Assembly: GCA_038093975.1 (NCBI GenBank)
Contig: JBBPTG010000012.1
Location: 287,175 to 351,174 of the forward strand
DNA: 64,000 bases
Source: Chalciporus piperatus
Lineage: Eukaryota > Basidiomycota > Agaricomycetes > Boletales > Boletaceae
Reading direction: 5' to 3'
This document shows, one piece after another, positions 1-11,138 of the stretch (its first letter is position 1; every line of letters starts with the position of its first letter). Below the pieces are notes generated by a model. The model made no database searches. It saw nothing but the letters and a program-made list of their open reading frames with translations, and was not told where the DNA came from. The translations under genes and the position numbers were made by a program.

Positions 1-689
1 CACCATTTGGCCGGCCGTCTCCTCCAGTACGAGTCTTTGAACTGCAAGTTGCAAGACCATGGAACAAAGTGCCAATCTAAAGTTCAAGTGATGGATAGTG
101 TATGAAGCAATGGATGGGTTGTAATATGCTCGGAGTTGGGATGATACCTCTTGGATGGGATCTATGTATTGACGTGCTCCACTGAATTAAGCTCGTGTGC
201 GTTGGCCATTGTGATCTGATCTGAGGGATTATGTTCACGGGAGAAGACCGAAGAACGTCAAGGAAAGGTGCTGTTTCTATGCAGGGCTGCCCCGAGAATA
301 GATTGCGGTCAACGTGTTTACTTGACCGATTCTGGGCTATGCCGAATCAACGAATGAGACGTAAGTGGTTCATAGTCGTGGATCCTCCACTATCCTGTAT
401 AGTGAGTGGCACTCGTCACCGCAGTGTCCTGTGTTCCTCTAATTGAACGAGCGAACATGTAAGGCACCCCTTGGCCCTCAGCTCGGTCAAGCCGAATAAG
501 CTTGCACCAGCGACGCGAGTCATGGACGCGGCAAGTGTACCTGATCCTTCTATCCTCTTTTTGGAATGCCTCTGGGTAATCCTGAGCCTCTACTTGCGGT
601 AGAACTTGGCCTTATCCCTCCTGCGCTACTCACACTGCCAGTCGCACTGGCCGACCTAGTGCGGGGAATGTTTGACGTCGATGTAGGTG
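1..689. other. No gene recognised
   Basis: Only short open frames with no family resemblance and no convincing splice-linked coding run are visible. The stretch lies downstream of the DUO1 stop codon. It may hold that gene's 3' UTR and the flank of a neighbour outside the window. Confidence 0.4.
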
Positions 690-1755
690 CTAGATAATTT
701 CCATGAATACCATGGCCTGGAAGAAGCATCGCGACGTACCTGTCCTCGTAGTTCCCCTCGTCCCACGGTTTGCCGCCATGGCAGTTGCAGTTGCTCGCGT
801 ACCTCTTACCCCCCTCACGCCACTGCTCCCAACGCCCGTACCTCGTCCCCTCGCGGGGGCTTTAGCCGCAAGGGCTGCAGCCGCCTCTTGTTTTGCACTT
901 TCCTCTGCCTCACGCTGTGCGGCTTCTTCGGCCTCCCGACGTGCGCGTTCCTCTGCTTCTCTGCGTGCCGCTTCCTCTCTTTCTCGCTCTAGCCGGGCAC
1001 GCTCAAGAGCTTCTTCCTGTTCTCGTATAAGTGCTTCTTCATCCTGAGCAATCACAGTTCAGTGTGACTTTGAGACACCAGGGTTTGTTTGGATCGAGAG
1101 GTATACTCACAGCATCTGCACCACCCCACCGTTCATCGAAAATCAATCGTGTAACGGCCTCTGACTTTGCAAGCATATTAGCGTACTTGTCCAGCAGAGC
1201 GTCTGTATGGGACAATTGCTCAGCCACTTGCTAACAAGGAAGAAACAGGTCAAGGTCTGTGCGTGGCATCGATGAAACAGTAAGACGCACCTCGGTCGCG
1301 CTCTTCGTCGCTCGCAGTGCATCGTTCAACACCGCAAATGACGCATTGAGTTTCTTGAGGATAAATAGATCCCTTTGTAATTTCTCTTCACGAGCCTTTT
1401 CAGCAGCAACACGTCCTATCACGGTATTGTTTGCGGCATCGTCCACCTCAATGCTGATTTCTCCTGTTTCCTCGTACTCATCCCCCTCTGTGATCGCGCT
1501 TTGTTCAGCGGAATAGTGGAATGACCCGGGATATGGTGCGAGTAAGCTGAAACGAGGTCCATCGCGACTGTATGGTTTGTCCGCCGATAATGAGAGCTCG
1601 GAAAGAGAGAGATCAGCGCCTCCAGGCCCAGTGTATATGTGCGACAACGACGCGTCGAATGGATCGGGAGATGGTAAAGACTGGGAAAGAAGATTGGAGT
1701 CATCACCGCCAAGTTGGAGAGACGACGAGGGCGTTGATGGCGACCAGGGTGACAT
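690..1755 (-). CDS. DUO1: DASH complex subunit Duo1
   Basis: Duo1 is a component of the DASH/Dam1 ring, which couples kinetochores to spindle microtubules. Three exons (1755-1291, 1230-1111, 1043-690) join in frame to give about 312 residues. The family core runs across the first two junctions: a helix beginning LKKLNASFAVLNDALR, then LSHTDALLDKYANMLAKSE, then the signature LIFDERWGGAD, matching the usual ending of the Duo1 domain. The third exon adds a long Glu/Arg/Ala coiled coil and an RG-rich tail, which looks like a fungal-lineage extension. The start is the ATG at 1755, giving MSPWSPSTP; a further in-frame ATG 14 codons upstream leads only into non-conserved sequence. The N-terminus is Ser/Pro-rich and plausibly phosphorylated (inference). 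Confidence 0.88.
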
Positions 1756-2593
1756 TGTCTTGTAATATCGCGTCCTGTGACGCGAGTGGTGGTTCACAAT
1801 GTCGGTCCAATATCACCGTGACCGTGGTCCGTGGAGAGGCTGTGATCGCTCACACTGCCATGAACTTCGAAGCCTTCTTGAACTCGGACCAATTACTACA
1901 CTAACGAGCCTCAGTACGTCGACTTTGAGAAACATATACTGCCATCATCTTCGACCTCCACGTTAATCTAGCCTTTAAAGCACATCTTGGGTGTAAAGAT
2001 GATCCCTGTGTGTACAGCCTGGGGTTTAAGCGACAAGCATGGTTGCCGTGGAATGGAAGGCATTTCCCATCCTGGGAGGTACATCGTTGTTGTCTTTTCG
2101 ACGAGATTGATGAATTGCTAACCGGCGCTGCGCAGCGGTGGCCCTTGACCGTTTCATCTCATCATACAATGCCATACGGTACCGCCGACACTGCCGAGTG
2201 AACCATCACAGGCTAAAAATCACCGGCTTCATCGCACTGATGTCCGATGATTCGTCTTAACAGTTTATCCTGGAACACTCTTTGTCGTCCATCTCCATTA
2301 CGGGCGACACTAACGGTATAGGTTACGCCCGGTCTCCACAGCGTTGCCGGGCGGAATCCTGGAGAAAGGTTTGGCCGACACATCATGGGCCCTTGTATCG
2401 GAGTTGTCCACCCTGACCATCACGGCCATCGGTCAAGCCACCCCGTTGCATTACGGAGTATGTGTGCCCGCGTCTTTCTAATGTGCATATTTACCTTCAC
2501 AATCATCATGATGGTCGCACAGCCAATGCTTGGAGATATAAAGTACAGGAGACATCCACTATGTCCCGTTAATTCAATATCCTGGCACCAAAC
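1756..2593. promoter_or_regulatory. Divergent intergenic region
   Basis: This 838-bp region separates divergent DUO1 and the secreted-protein gene. On the + strand a CCAAT box at 2523-2527 and a TATAAA at 2537-2542 lie about 50-70 bases before the ATG at 2594. That is a plausible core promoter for the secreted protein. I see no gene inside it. Confidence 0.5.
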
Positions 2594-3135
2594 ATGCAAC
2601 TCCTCAGAACCGCTCTTTCTGCTGCACTTCTGGTGTCCTCAGCACTTGCTCAAGGAATTACCATCACCTCGCCAGCACCCGGTACTACTCTGACTCCCGG
2701 CGCTAGCATCACAGTTCAGATCGGGACAAACGTCAGTTTGTCTCCATAACTTGTTAGATCATTGGCTCAAAGCTGCACAAATTCTAGATCTTTATCGAGA
2801 ACCTTGAAACGATTGGCATTGCTATCGGTCTTCAGTCCTGCCCCAACAACCTCGTTGGTTGCTCTACTGCAGACCAAGGCATCGGTACCATTTTATACAC
2901 GGGCCTATTCAATCCTACGTTCGGCCCGGACTACTATGGCCCCTACCAAGATTACGAGGTTACCATTCCCGCGTCCACGCCTGCTGGACAAGCCAATCTC
3001 GCAGCTGTCGATTTTTTCCTCGTCGGGGTAAGTATTGTCTTGAGCATACTTCGGGATACCCTGACAAACATAACCTTTTAGGACGCCCAGGTGCCTTCCC
3101 TGGCCTTCTCCAATGCGAGCGTGACGGTTGCTTGA
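2594..3135 (+). CDS. Small secreted protein
   Basis: Three exons (2594-2731, 2788-3027, 3082-3135) give 143 residues. The N-terminus MQLLRTALSAALLVSSALAQ is a clear signal peptide with a likely cut after AQ. The mature part begins ITITSPAPGT, an immunoglobulin-like beta-strand opening typical of a secreted family common in mushroom-forming fungi. That family continues with a paired-Cys loop (SCPNNLVGC here) and an ILYTGLFNP strand, and ends in a short NASVTV strand. No membrane anchor follows. Function is unknown; a cell-wall or extracellular role is inferred from the signal peptide. The splice sites are all GT-AG and keep phase. It is convergent with the SigF-like gene. Confidence 0.78.
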
Positions 3136-3528
3136 ACTTGCAAGGGATTTTCCATCGTCGTGATTATTTCTTCATGCGTATTCTACAGTCGACATGTATT
3201 CATTCGGACCCTGAGGGCTATCTCGATATTGTGTGTCCCTGGACGAGTTCAGTTCATGATCATTGGGCAAACGAGCGATGTATGGATAAATTGCGTTGCA
3301 AGTTCGACGTGTTAGTTATATAACTCACGAATACATCGGCTCGTACTTGATGTTACACTCACTTAGAACGACGTGGAGGCCAAGGGCGCCTGGTTCTACG
3401 AGGAGTCACCACACTGTCACGTCTGCAACGTTTGCTGCATTACAAGGTACTATACTTACGAATAATGATCTATGAAGGTTCGGAACAAAAGTGCAGTCCA
3501 GAATCTCGCGACCTCGTCGCTACTCATT
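3136..3528. other. Convergent intergenic region
   Basis: This 393-bp gap lies between two convergent genes. It holds their 3' ends and no additional coding run that I can support. Confidence 0.4.
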
Positions 3529-4316
3529 CTACTCTTTACCATTTCCGTTGGCAGTAATCCCAGACTGTCGCGCGAACCCAACAGACTCCATCAATCCTGC
3601 GTAGTTCCGGCTACCACCCTTCAGACCCCAGTTAAGCCCGACAGCTCTAAAAGCGCAAGCGCCCATGTTTGAGATAATGCAGCCAAGCCTGCCATAGATC
3701 GACGCAAGGGGCAGGAAAGCAGATCCAAAGAGACCGACCTGGTCCTGGGAGTCACAAGAGATGATTACGACCACATACGCATGATAACGGAGTACAGGTC
3801 ACGCTTACCATAGGATGAACGAGATCCTCTTCCATGATAATGTAATGAGCTCCGTTCGTCTTGCGCAACTGAAGGCGAATGATCAACCTGCAAGGCATAA
3901 CAAACGGGTTAGACAACATCAAAGATGAGCACGGGCGTCATTTCACTCACCTGCCCTCCGAGCTTGAAAACGGCAAGAACCACACGTTGAGCTTTTCCAC
4001 AACCTCGAGAACCAAAACGTTCAGCTCGGAATCATACACTGCGAAATGAGAGATGCTCAGCGGTCAACGACTATTGACTCCAGCCATCTAAACACTTACT
4101 AACGCTTGGAATCTTCAGCTGGATTTCTGGACTAGCAAGCCTGTACCACTGAAAAAGGCCAAGGATTTCGTTGCGCGAGTTTGCGGTGCACAACGGATGC
4201 GAGAACTTGGCGTCGGGAGCGAAGTACTTGTTGATGGTGTCTTCCAACGTGACGGCATTGCGTGTCGTGCACAGAGTATGGACGATGCCCGGTATATCTT
4301 TCTTGGGATCTTGCAT
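3529..4316 (-). CDS. SigF-like NTF2-like domain protein
   Basis: Four exons (4316-4100, 4038-3951, 3887-3809, 3744-3529) join in phase to a 199-residue protein. The N-terminal part (DIPGIVHTLC, INKYFAPDAKFSHPLC, then ILGLFQWYR) matches the opening of the fungal SigF-like NTF2-like family. The middle strand LIIRLQLRKTNGAHYIIMEE and the following DLVHP motif are also family hallmarks. The last exon has a moderately hydrophobic stretch and a Gly/Asn-rich tail. Proteins of this family are small cone-shaped folds of unknown ligand; membrane association has been suggested for relatives. The ATG at 4316 fits the family start; the open frame continues upstream without conservation. Confidence is high for the family and low for function. 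Confidence 0.8.
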
Positions 4317-7300
4317 GACGGCGAGAAGAGTACGAGCGGGCGATGAGCAAAGGTGATGAGAAAGGGTGAAGAGAGATGAAGGCGCTGGAGGGGGGCAGAC
4401 GCAGTCTTTTATCTGGAGGACTGGCACACCGGTGTCTACGATTTGGAGCACCGACATTCCAATATAAATGACTATACTTCGACCATTCGCGATGCAGAAT
4501 TCGATGGCGCGATCAATCACCGAAGCAAAGCGAGAGGGTATGTCACGTACGCCATTAGATATGATTCCTCCCCAGTACCATTCAGTGCTAAGCGTGTCTC
4601 AAACCGTGGTACCATCGTTTCGAATCGCGAACAAGGCGATGTCATTGATCAACGTATGATATCACCTTGACAAATTTCTTCCCTTGGCATGTTTTGGTAT
4701 TCTGCGGAGTGCAGTCAGTTGATCTGGTCTAGAGCGGTGTTGATCGATCGAAAAGCTCACCGGGTGCATGTTCTGGACTCGGGGATAGGTTCGTCGTACG
4801 AAGGTATCCAAATTGATTTGATCTTCAAGTTCGCCGTCGAAAATGCCATTGACCAGTGGATTGTGCGAAGAACGCGAATCGGAATATGGGATGACAGAAA
4901 AATTGTAGCCACAGAAGTGCTGAAATGCTTCGTTTCTGCTTCGAACAGAGAGCAGGTTGCCTCAAACAATTTATTGTTCTCTGCCCAGCTGTCAACGATA
5001 CACGCTCAGCAGACAACTGATTAGCTAGTATCCAGTCGCGAAGTGAAAAATGAGGGGAATGCCAACGGAGCGGGGCAGCAACGGGCAAGTAGGTAGTACC
5101 ATCAGGAGATGACGGTCCCCCTTCTCCATATAAATGTCACTGATGTTCCGACGACTCTGCATGATGGCAGACATCGAAGGGAAGGTAACCATCGCGTTGG
5201 GGTGTCCATAATTTTTGCGGGAGTGAAGGTTGTGGCACGCGGGTTGTTGTTTGGTGGAGGAGCGTCCTGAGCGGAGTTGTGCTCGCCAAGGAAGAACCGA
5301 CCAAACGGGCCCTGCACCTACAGCGCAAAGTCTCTCTTAACCTCTGGCTTCCCATCAAATTTCGACCCGTCAAACGCGCAATTTGTGGTCCGAAAATTCT
5401 TGACTTGTCGATACCCCCCTTATGCGTGCGCAAAGTCTTGTCCAGTCCACACAGCGGTCCCTTTCTTGGGGCAGTCCTCCACATCCTTGCGCACTGCGTT
5501 TTGGGTCAATGCCAATTGGTGTTCGTCAGCCATGAAATCCACGGTTCCAGCATATCGTGGGTCGGACGTCTTGGGAGCTCGACATGATATCCGTACGGTG
5601 AAAAATTCCAGGCGCTTCATCCCGACAAGTCATGCACGCATGTTATCCATTGCGACACTTACTGGGACAATGCTCGTACTCGTTGCGACATACAAGCGAT
5701 TTCGTTGCCGGAGGGGCGGCACCGTTGAGGGTCATGGCGCCATACCGACGCGCACTAGATTTTATTCGTGTCAAACTGTTCGGTGAGTGGTTTGATTCAC
5801 TCAAACACATTCATTCGACCGGGGGACATCTGGTTGACCTCTTGAAGCAGCGTTCGTCGCCGCCGGTCTGTCCCACAGGGAAATACCGTTCCCCTACAAT
5901 CTGCTTGAGGCCCTCGGGGGGAGTTGCAGTTCCGCACTACCTCACACAAATTTTCTGTTGTTTCTTGCAGCGCTTGAGGGGCACACGTTGAGTCGCACTG
6001 GTTGGATCATGGTGGTCTTGGTGAACTTGCCTATAGTCTCCGCGTGACGTGACACCCCCTGTCTGTGACGGTGTCACATCCCCAAGTTCCCACTGTGGTG
6101 GTAAGTTGGTCTACCTCAGCCTGGACCAATGTTAAGAATTCTGAATTAATGTATAGTGTCAGATCTACAGCATACATTCAGCTTGTCTGACCTGGAGGTC
6201 GGTGCAGTGACCACGTTGATGATTTCCGCCGACTTCTCATCGCAACGGAGTTGGATCCACGATATCCTTTTTCCCTGGGCGGTGTCCCAATTTCGAATGG
6301 TAGGGTCAGAGTCTTCCGATAGTCGATTTGAAGCACTGGAACCAGCTCGTCTGGATGAGATTTCTTCGAACCTGCCCATTCCAGGCGTACCGTCAAGTGT
6401 TTGCATGTCGACGCTGGCCCGTGGAAGCAAATAAACAAGGCAAGGTAACAATGGCTCCGTAACAAACTGGGATCTACAAGTTTCGGCGCGCTTCAAGGGT
6501 GCAGTTTGCCGTCACAGAGCCCTGACGCTTGCGGAGTTCAACCATAAGTGGGACACTATTTCTTTTCGTTTCTCCCCAATTTTCTGGTCTGTCTGGTTTT
6601 TCTCTGTCGCTTGGACGCCAGGACACGCTCCACCTCCAACCCCCACTCCCTTTGTTTCTTGCCATACAGATGGATTCGGGAAGGCTTCCGGCATACCGTT
6701 CTTCCTACCTCCTAAGATTTCACCCATACCCGAGAGTGAAACCGTTAGCTCGTGACAGAATTCTCGTGAGTGGACTTCACCTCACTTAACCATCCCGAAG
6801 TTTACTCACCATGAATTGTCGCGTCGGACAGGCTTCTCGTCGGGAAAGCGGAGTATCTCAGCTAATGGAGGTTGACTTTCTCCCATACCTTGTAAGTTTT
6901 TTGCTGCAGAAACTCTGTGCATTCCTTGACGAGACAATGAACCAAGGAACATGATGCTTCCTTTTATCTGGATCAAGTCATTCACGGAACTGACGCCCAT
7001 AATGAACCCCAATTGCGTCAACGACGTTTGAGCATGTCCACGCTTATTATCGTAAGCAGCTACCCTCGTTTCTCACAAACAGGACACCTTGCTGAGTTCT
7101 CGGACGACAGGACCTCGCACTCTTGTTTACTAAGAAATTGTCCTTGCAGGACGGCGAATCGGATCTACGCAACTGCACTGCCAACCAGGAAATGGTTGCG
7201 TCCCATGAGAAAAACGAGTGATTCCCCCTCTTTTGATACTTGAATCCCAACAAGTACTCCGTATCATCCGTCTAATTGAGTATGCTTTCAGTACTTATGA

Positions 7301-7362
7301 CTGTAAACTATTGAGTGGTAAATAATATCAATGGTATCTGCTATCTAAGATTGCAGTCTAGT
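4317..7362. other. Gene-poor 3 kb stretch, no recognised gene
   Basis: No protein family, RNA gene or repeat is recognisable here on either strand. Open frames are short and overlap in several frames without conserved motifs or good splice linkage. The stretch lies between the SigF-like gene and the 3' end of MSY1. It could contain decayed coding sequence, a long non-coding transcript or an orphan gene. Confidence 0.35.
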
Positions 7363-9146
7363 TTATCTTAAGACTAAAATTCGGTGGTTGTCCTTCCCAA
7401 CGCGCAGAATTGCTACCTTGCCGTCAATGAGATCCTCTTGGGATAGAGGGAGTCGCGGATCTCGTTGTGCGACGTTATTAAGGTATAATCCACCAGCTTG
7501 TGCCAGTTGACGTGCTACCGCTACGAGCAATCAATACGGCGGCAAGAGAATGAACATCGAAGACTTACACTTAGATGACGCAAGCTTGTGGTTCGCGACG
7601 AGGTTCAGTAATGAGGTGCCCAACATCTCTTCCTCGCTGCAAAACACTAGCCGAGGGTCACCGGAAAGTGATTTGATGATCTGTTCGGCCTTCAGCGTAA
7701 TGTACTGCGTGCCAAAGAGGACTTGAGTTGCTATTCTCGCCGCATTCAATCCGTCCTCTGTCGAATGAAAAGGCTAAATGATTGCTGTCGGAGACTGTCG
7801 AAAGTATGACTGACCGCCATGGACCATCAATGTGACTTCTTCTGCGAGCAGCTTCTGTGCAACTCGACGATCTGGATGGGCCTAACAACATTCAAGGAAA
7901 CAGATCAAACAGAGTGCGAGGAGATGTACCTGATGCTCGTGCATGACAGACGATAGTTCCTCCACAGATAACAATGTGAATAGCCTGAGATATCTATCTA
8001 CATCTGCGTCAGTGGTTCGCATGAAGAACTGTAATTGTTATATCAGCGGCGATCAACCTACGAAAAAATGGCGGACCTGGTAGAAGTCTAAGTAACTGGT
8101 CAAATTTTGATCTAACCAGACAGCGTTCCCCGCGCTCTTGCCAAACTTCTCACCACTTGACGTGGTTAGAAGCGGAGTTGTCAGCGCAAATCCCTTCTCC
8201 TTGATAGCTTCTTCGTCTGATATCAAATCTGAATCGACTTTGTTTATAAGTTCAATACCAGACAGAATGTTCCCCCATTGGTCAGATCCGCCGATTTGAA
8301 TGGTGCAGCCGTGGGTTCTGTGCAACTCATAGAAGTCATAACCCTGTAGAAGCTGGTAGGTAAACTCGGTGAACGAGATGCCTTGTTGAGCATTGATTCG
8401 TGTCTTCACACTGCGGAAAAGACGTCAGAGCATGTTGGCAAAGCTCACTCGAGATCATACCTATCTCTCGCAAGCATGTTGTTGACTCGGAAGTGTATGC
8501 CGGTCGTACGTAGGAAATCTAGTAGGTTTAAATCCTTCAACCAAGTGAGGTTGTTCAGAACTTGGACCTCCCGCATAGTGGACGAAAAGGTTGGTAGTTT
8601 GTTCCTTGCGTAGGTGCCTGCACTGTCAAAGAACTTGTTGATGGCTTCTGTGAGCTTCAATGTATTCAGCTCGATTTGCTCTTTCTCGGCGAGCTCGCGT
8701 TCAGTCATACGACCGGAAGGATCTCCAACAAGACCTGTCGCGCCACCGATCTGGTTGCAGCAAGTCGTGTAAGATACAAACGATGTACCACAGCCGGGAA
8801 CTTACAAGGGCGATGACATTGTTTCCACGTAGCTGGAAATGCAACAGGCAAAGCAAGGGAAGTAGATGCCCTGCATGAAGGGACTTTGCGGTTGGATCTA
8901 TTCCAAGGTACACAGTCCGAGATTTCGAGAGATGCTGCTCAAGTATATCTGGACTGGCATGAGCTCTTTCAGCGAATGAGACTTCAAGAGCCAGCAATCC
9001 ACTCACTGTGTTACATTTGCTATGAATCGCCTGGTGTCGAGTTCTTGGACAAGACTTCTGCCATTGTGCAGGTTTCTTCGTGATAAATACATGTTTTTGG
9101 CATTCTCATGAGCAGAGCGAGTACATCGTCGAGCAAGACGGAACAT
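7363..9146 (-). CDS. MSY1: Mitochondrial tyrosyl-tRNA synthetase
   Basis: This class I synthetase charges mitochondrial tRNA-Tyr. Eight exons (9146-9007, 8965-8806, 8750-8461, 8410-8077, 8028-7930, 7881-7815, 7757-7569, 7520-7363) join in phase to 478 residues. The N-terminus is Arg-rich and basic (MFRLARRC), fitting a mitochondrial presequence. The HIGH-type motif is in [14 protein letters not shown] and the KMSKS-type loop is KFGKS. Tyr-recognition and tRNA-binding blocks such as GGSDQWGN and [15 protein letters not shown] are intact. The C-terminus ([15 protein letters not shown] to [11 protein letters not shown]) is the S4-like tRNA-binding domain of bacterial-type TyrRS. The first intron is only 41 nt if called correctly. 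It is divergent from QTRT1 across 141 bp. Confidence 0.93.
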
Positions 9147-9287
9147 CGGACGCGCTGTCGGCGTGCTCAACACTAACTTTCCGGTCAATGGAACACCCAC
9201 GTGGCGTTACGGTTCCAATTCGGGTTGGCCCCTTGCTCAGATACTTGCACTGCACTGCCACGACGATAGTAAGTATTCCTCCTCGAG
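9147..9287. promoter_or_regulatory. Bidirectional promoter MSY1/QTRT1
   Basis: Only 141 bp separate the start codons of two divergent tRNA-metabolism genes, so both promoters must lie here or inside the 5' coding regions. A short shared upstream region suggests co-expression (inference). I see no clear TATA box. Confidence 0.55.
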
Positions 9288-11096
9288 ATGGAGTTCCAAG
9301 TCATCGCTCAGTGTCATACGACGCGCGCTCGCGTCTGTCGAATGAAACTTGCTCGTGAGTGTACACATCTATTTAGATGTAAACTATAGATCCAAATCCC
9401 TCTCAAGATGGCGTCACGATGCTCCCAACATTTATGCCTGTCGCGACCCAGGCTGCGATCAAAGGATTGACCCCACAACAAGTCGAATCTCTCGGAATTA
9501 CTCTCCTTTTGAACAATACATACCACCTGAACCTCAGACCAGGCACGAAAGTGCTCGATGAAGCAGGAGGGGCGCATACATTCCAGGGATGGCGTCGAAA
9601 CATATTGACAGTGCGTATCACCTCTCACATTCCCAGAGGACCTAGGTAGGATGACTCTTTTCTAGGATAGTGGCGGTTTCCAACTCGTATCTCTCAATAA
9701 ATTTACAACGATCACCGAGGAAGGAGCACTCTTTTCCAGCCCTTTCACCGGAGAACCCACTATGCTGAGTGTAAAAATCGTCTTTATATGCGCGTTAGAC
9801 ACGATTTGAACTGATTCAATACATAGCCAGAAGAAAGTATTTCAATACAACACTCCATCGGTGCAGATATCGTAATGCAACTCGATGACGTCGGTGGGTT
9901 CTTGAGAATATCGTGTATCCATGCCTGACGCACAACAGTTAGTAGCCTCACTGTTGGGCCACGAGTAGGCGAAGCTATGGAGCGTTCAGTTAGGTGGCTA
10001 GATCGATGTATAGAGCAACATGAACGCTCTGGTCGGAAGGATCGCCAAAATCTTTTCGCCATAGTACAAGGCGGACTAGACCCTGCTCTCCGGGATAAAT
10101 GCCTGGACGCCATGATCGAGAGGAAGGATCGCGTAGCTGGGTATGCCATCGGTGGTTTGAGTGGAGGCGAGGAGAAAGGTACGATTTCCGGTCATCGAAG
10201 TTGCCCCCACTTCATCTGATGGCCTGCAGATGTGTTCTGGAGAATGTAAGAACGTTTTAAAACATGCTCGATCATCTCACACTCCACAGAATCAAACAGT
10301 GTGCGGAAAAGTTGCCTGCTGATCGTAAGCCAATTTCATCTCACGCACAAAGTAAGGTTTCATGTTGCCGCTTAGGTCCCCGGTATTCGATGGGTGTTGG
10401 CTTTGCGGAAGGTCAGGCCCGCAACCCTTCTGTCCAACCCCGGCCTTCACTAACATCCGCTGCCACTACAGATCTCCTGGTCTGTGTCGCGCTGGGCGTC
10501 GACATGGTATGTTTCACTAACAAAGCCTTCTGGTGGAATGTGCGAACTGATTTCTGCAGGCGGATTGTGTATTCCCCACTCGCACGGCTAGGTTTGGAGT
10601 CGCCCTGACTTTCAGGGGTCCACTTAATCTTCGTGCGTCGTACGATACCGTATGAGACAAGGCACTCACCCCATCTAGGGCTCAAGAAGCACGCAAAGAG
10701 CATGGAACGAATCGATGACAACTGTCCCTGCCCAACATGCGCTAGTGGAACATCTCGTGCGATGCTGAACCACATTGTCACGATCGAGACGGCAGGAGCC
10801 CACGGTAGTGTGGGATCACCTCTAATTACCGCTTCATTCTGACATCCCTCACAGCCTTGACACAACATAACCTGGTGTTCCAGGCTCAGGTAATGGGTGG
10901 AGCCAGAGATGCAATCTTGGAAGGAAGGTTCCCAGAATACCTCCGAACGTTCTTCAGAAATTACTTTGGTGACCAGGGTTACCCTGAGTGGTGTGTCAAT
11001 GCACTAAGAAGTGTTGGTGTTGACTTGTTGGAGGGTGTAGACGTGCCTCTGATACCCGGAAAGGGCGCAAAATGGGAGTATTCGGACGTTGCATGA
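9288..11096 (+). CDS. QTRT1: Queuine tRNA-ribosyltransferase, catalytic subunit
   Basis: This enzyme exchanges guanine for queuine at position 34 of tRNAs with GUN anticodons. Twelve exons join in phase to 420 residues: 9288-9354, 9390-9610, 9666-9770, 9827-9893, 9939-10178, 10230-10245, 10290-10324, 10376-10411, 10472-10506, 10560-10632, 10679-10804, 10855-11096. The general-base Asp is Asp97 in the [10 protein letters not shown] block. The nucleophilic Asp is Asp276 in [14 protein letters not shown]. The zinc site is Cys314, Cys316, Cys319 and His345 (in LTQHN). [12 protein letters not shown] and [13 protein letters not shown] are also present. Exon 6 is only 16 nt, and the first intron appears to be only 35 nt. 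Fungi generally salvage queuine, acting with a QTRT2 partner encoded elsewhere. Confidence 0.93.
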
Positions 11097-11138
11097 ATCA
11101 AAAGGGAATGTTCACTACGGGTAGACAAAGAATGTACG

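Noticed and set aside
687..1047. Plus-strand open frames rich in Ser/Ala/Arg over the DUO1 gene
   Set aside because: They are the antisense of the Glu/Arg coiled-coil exon.
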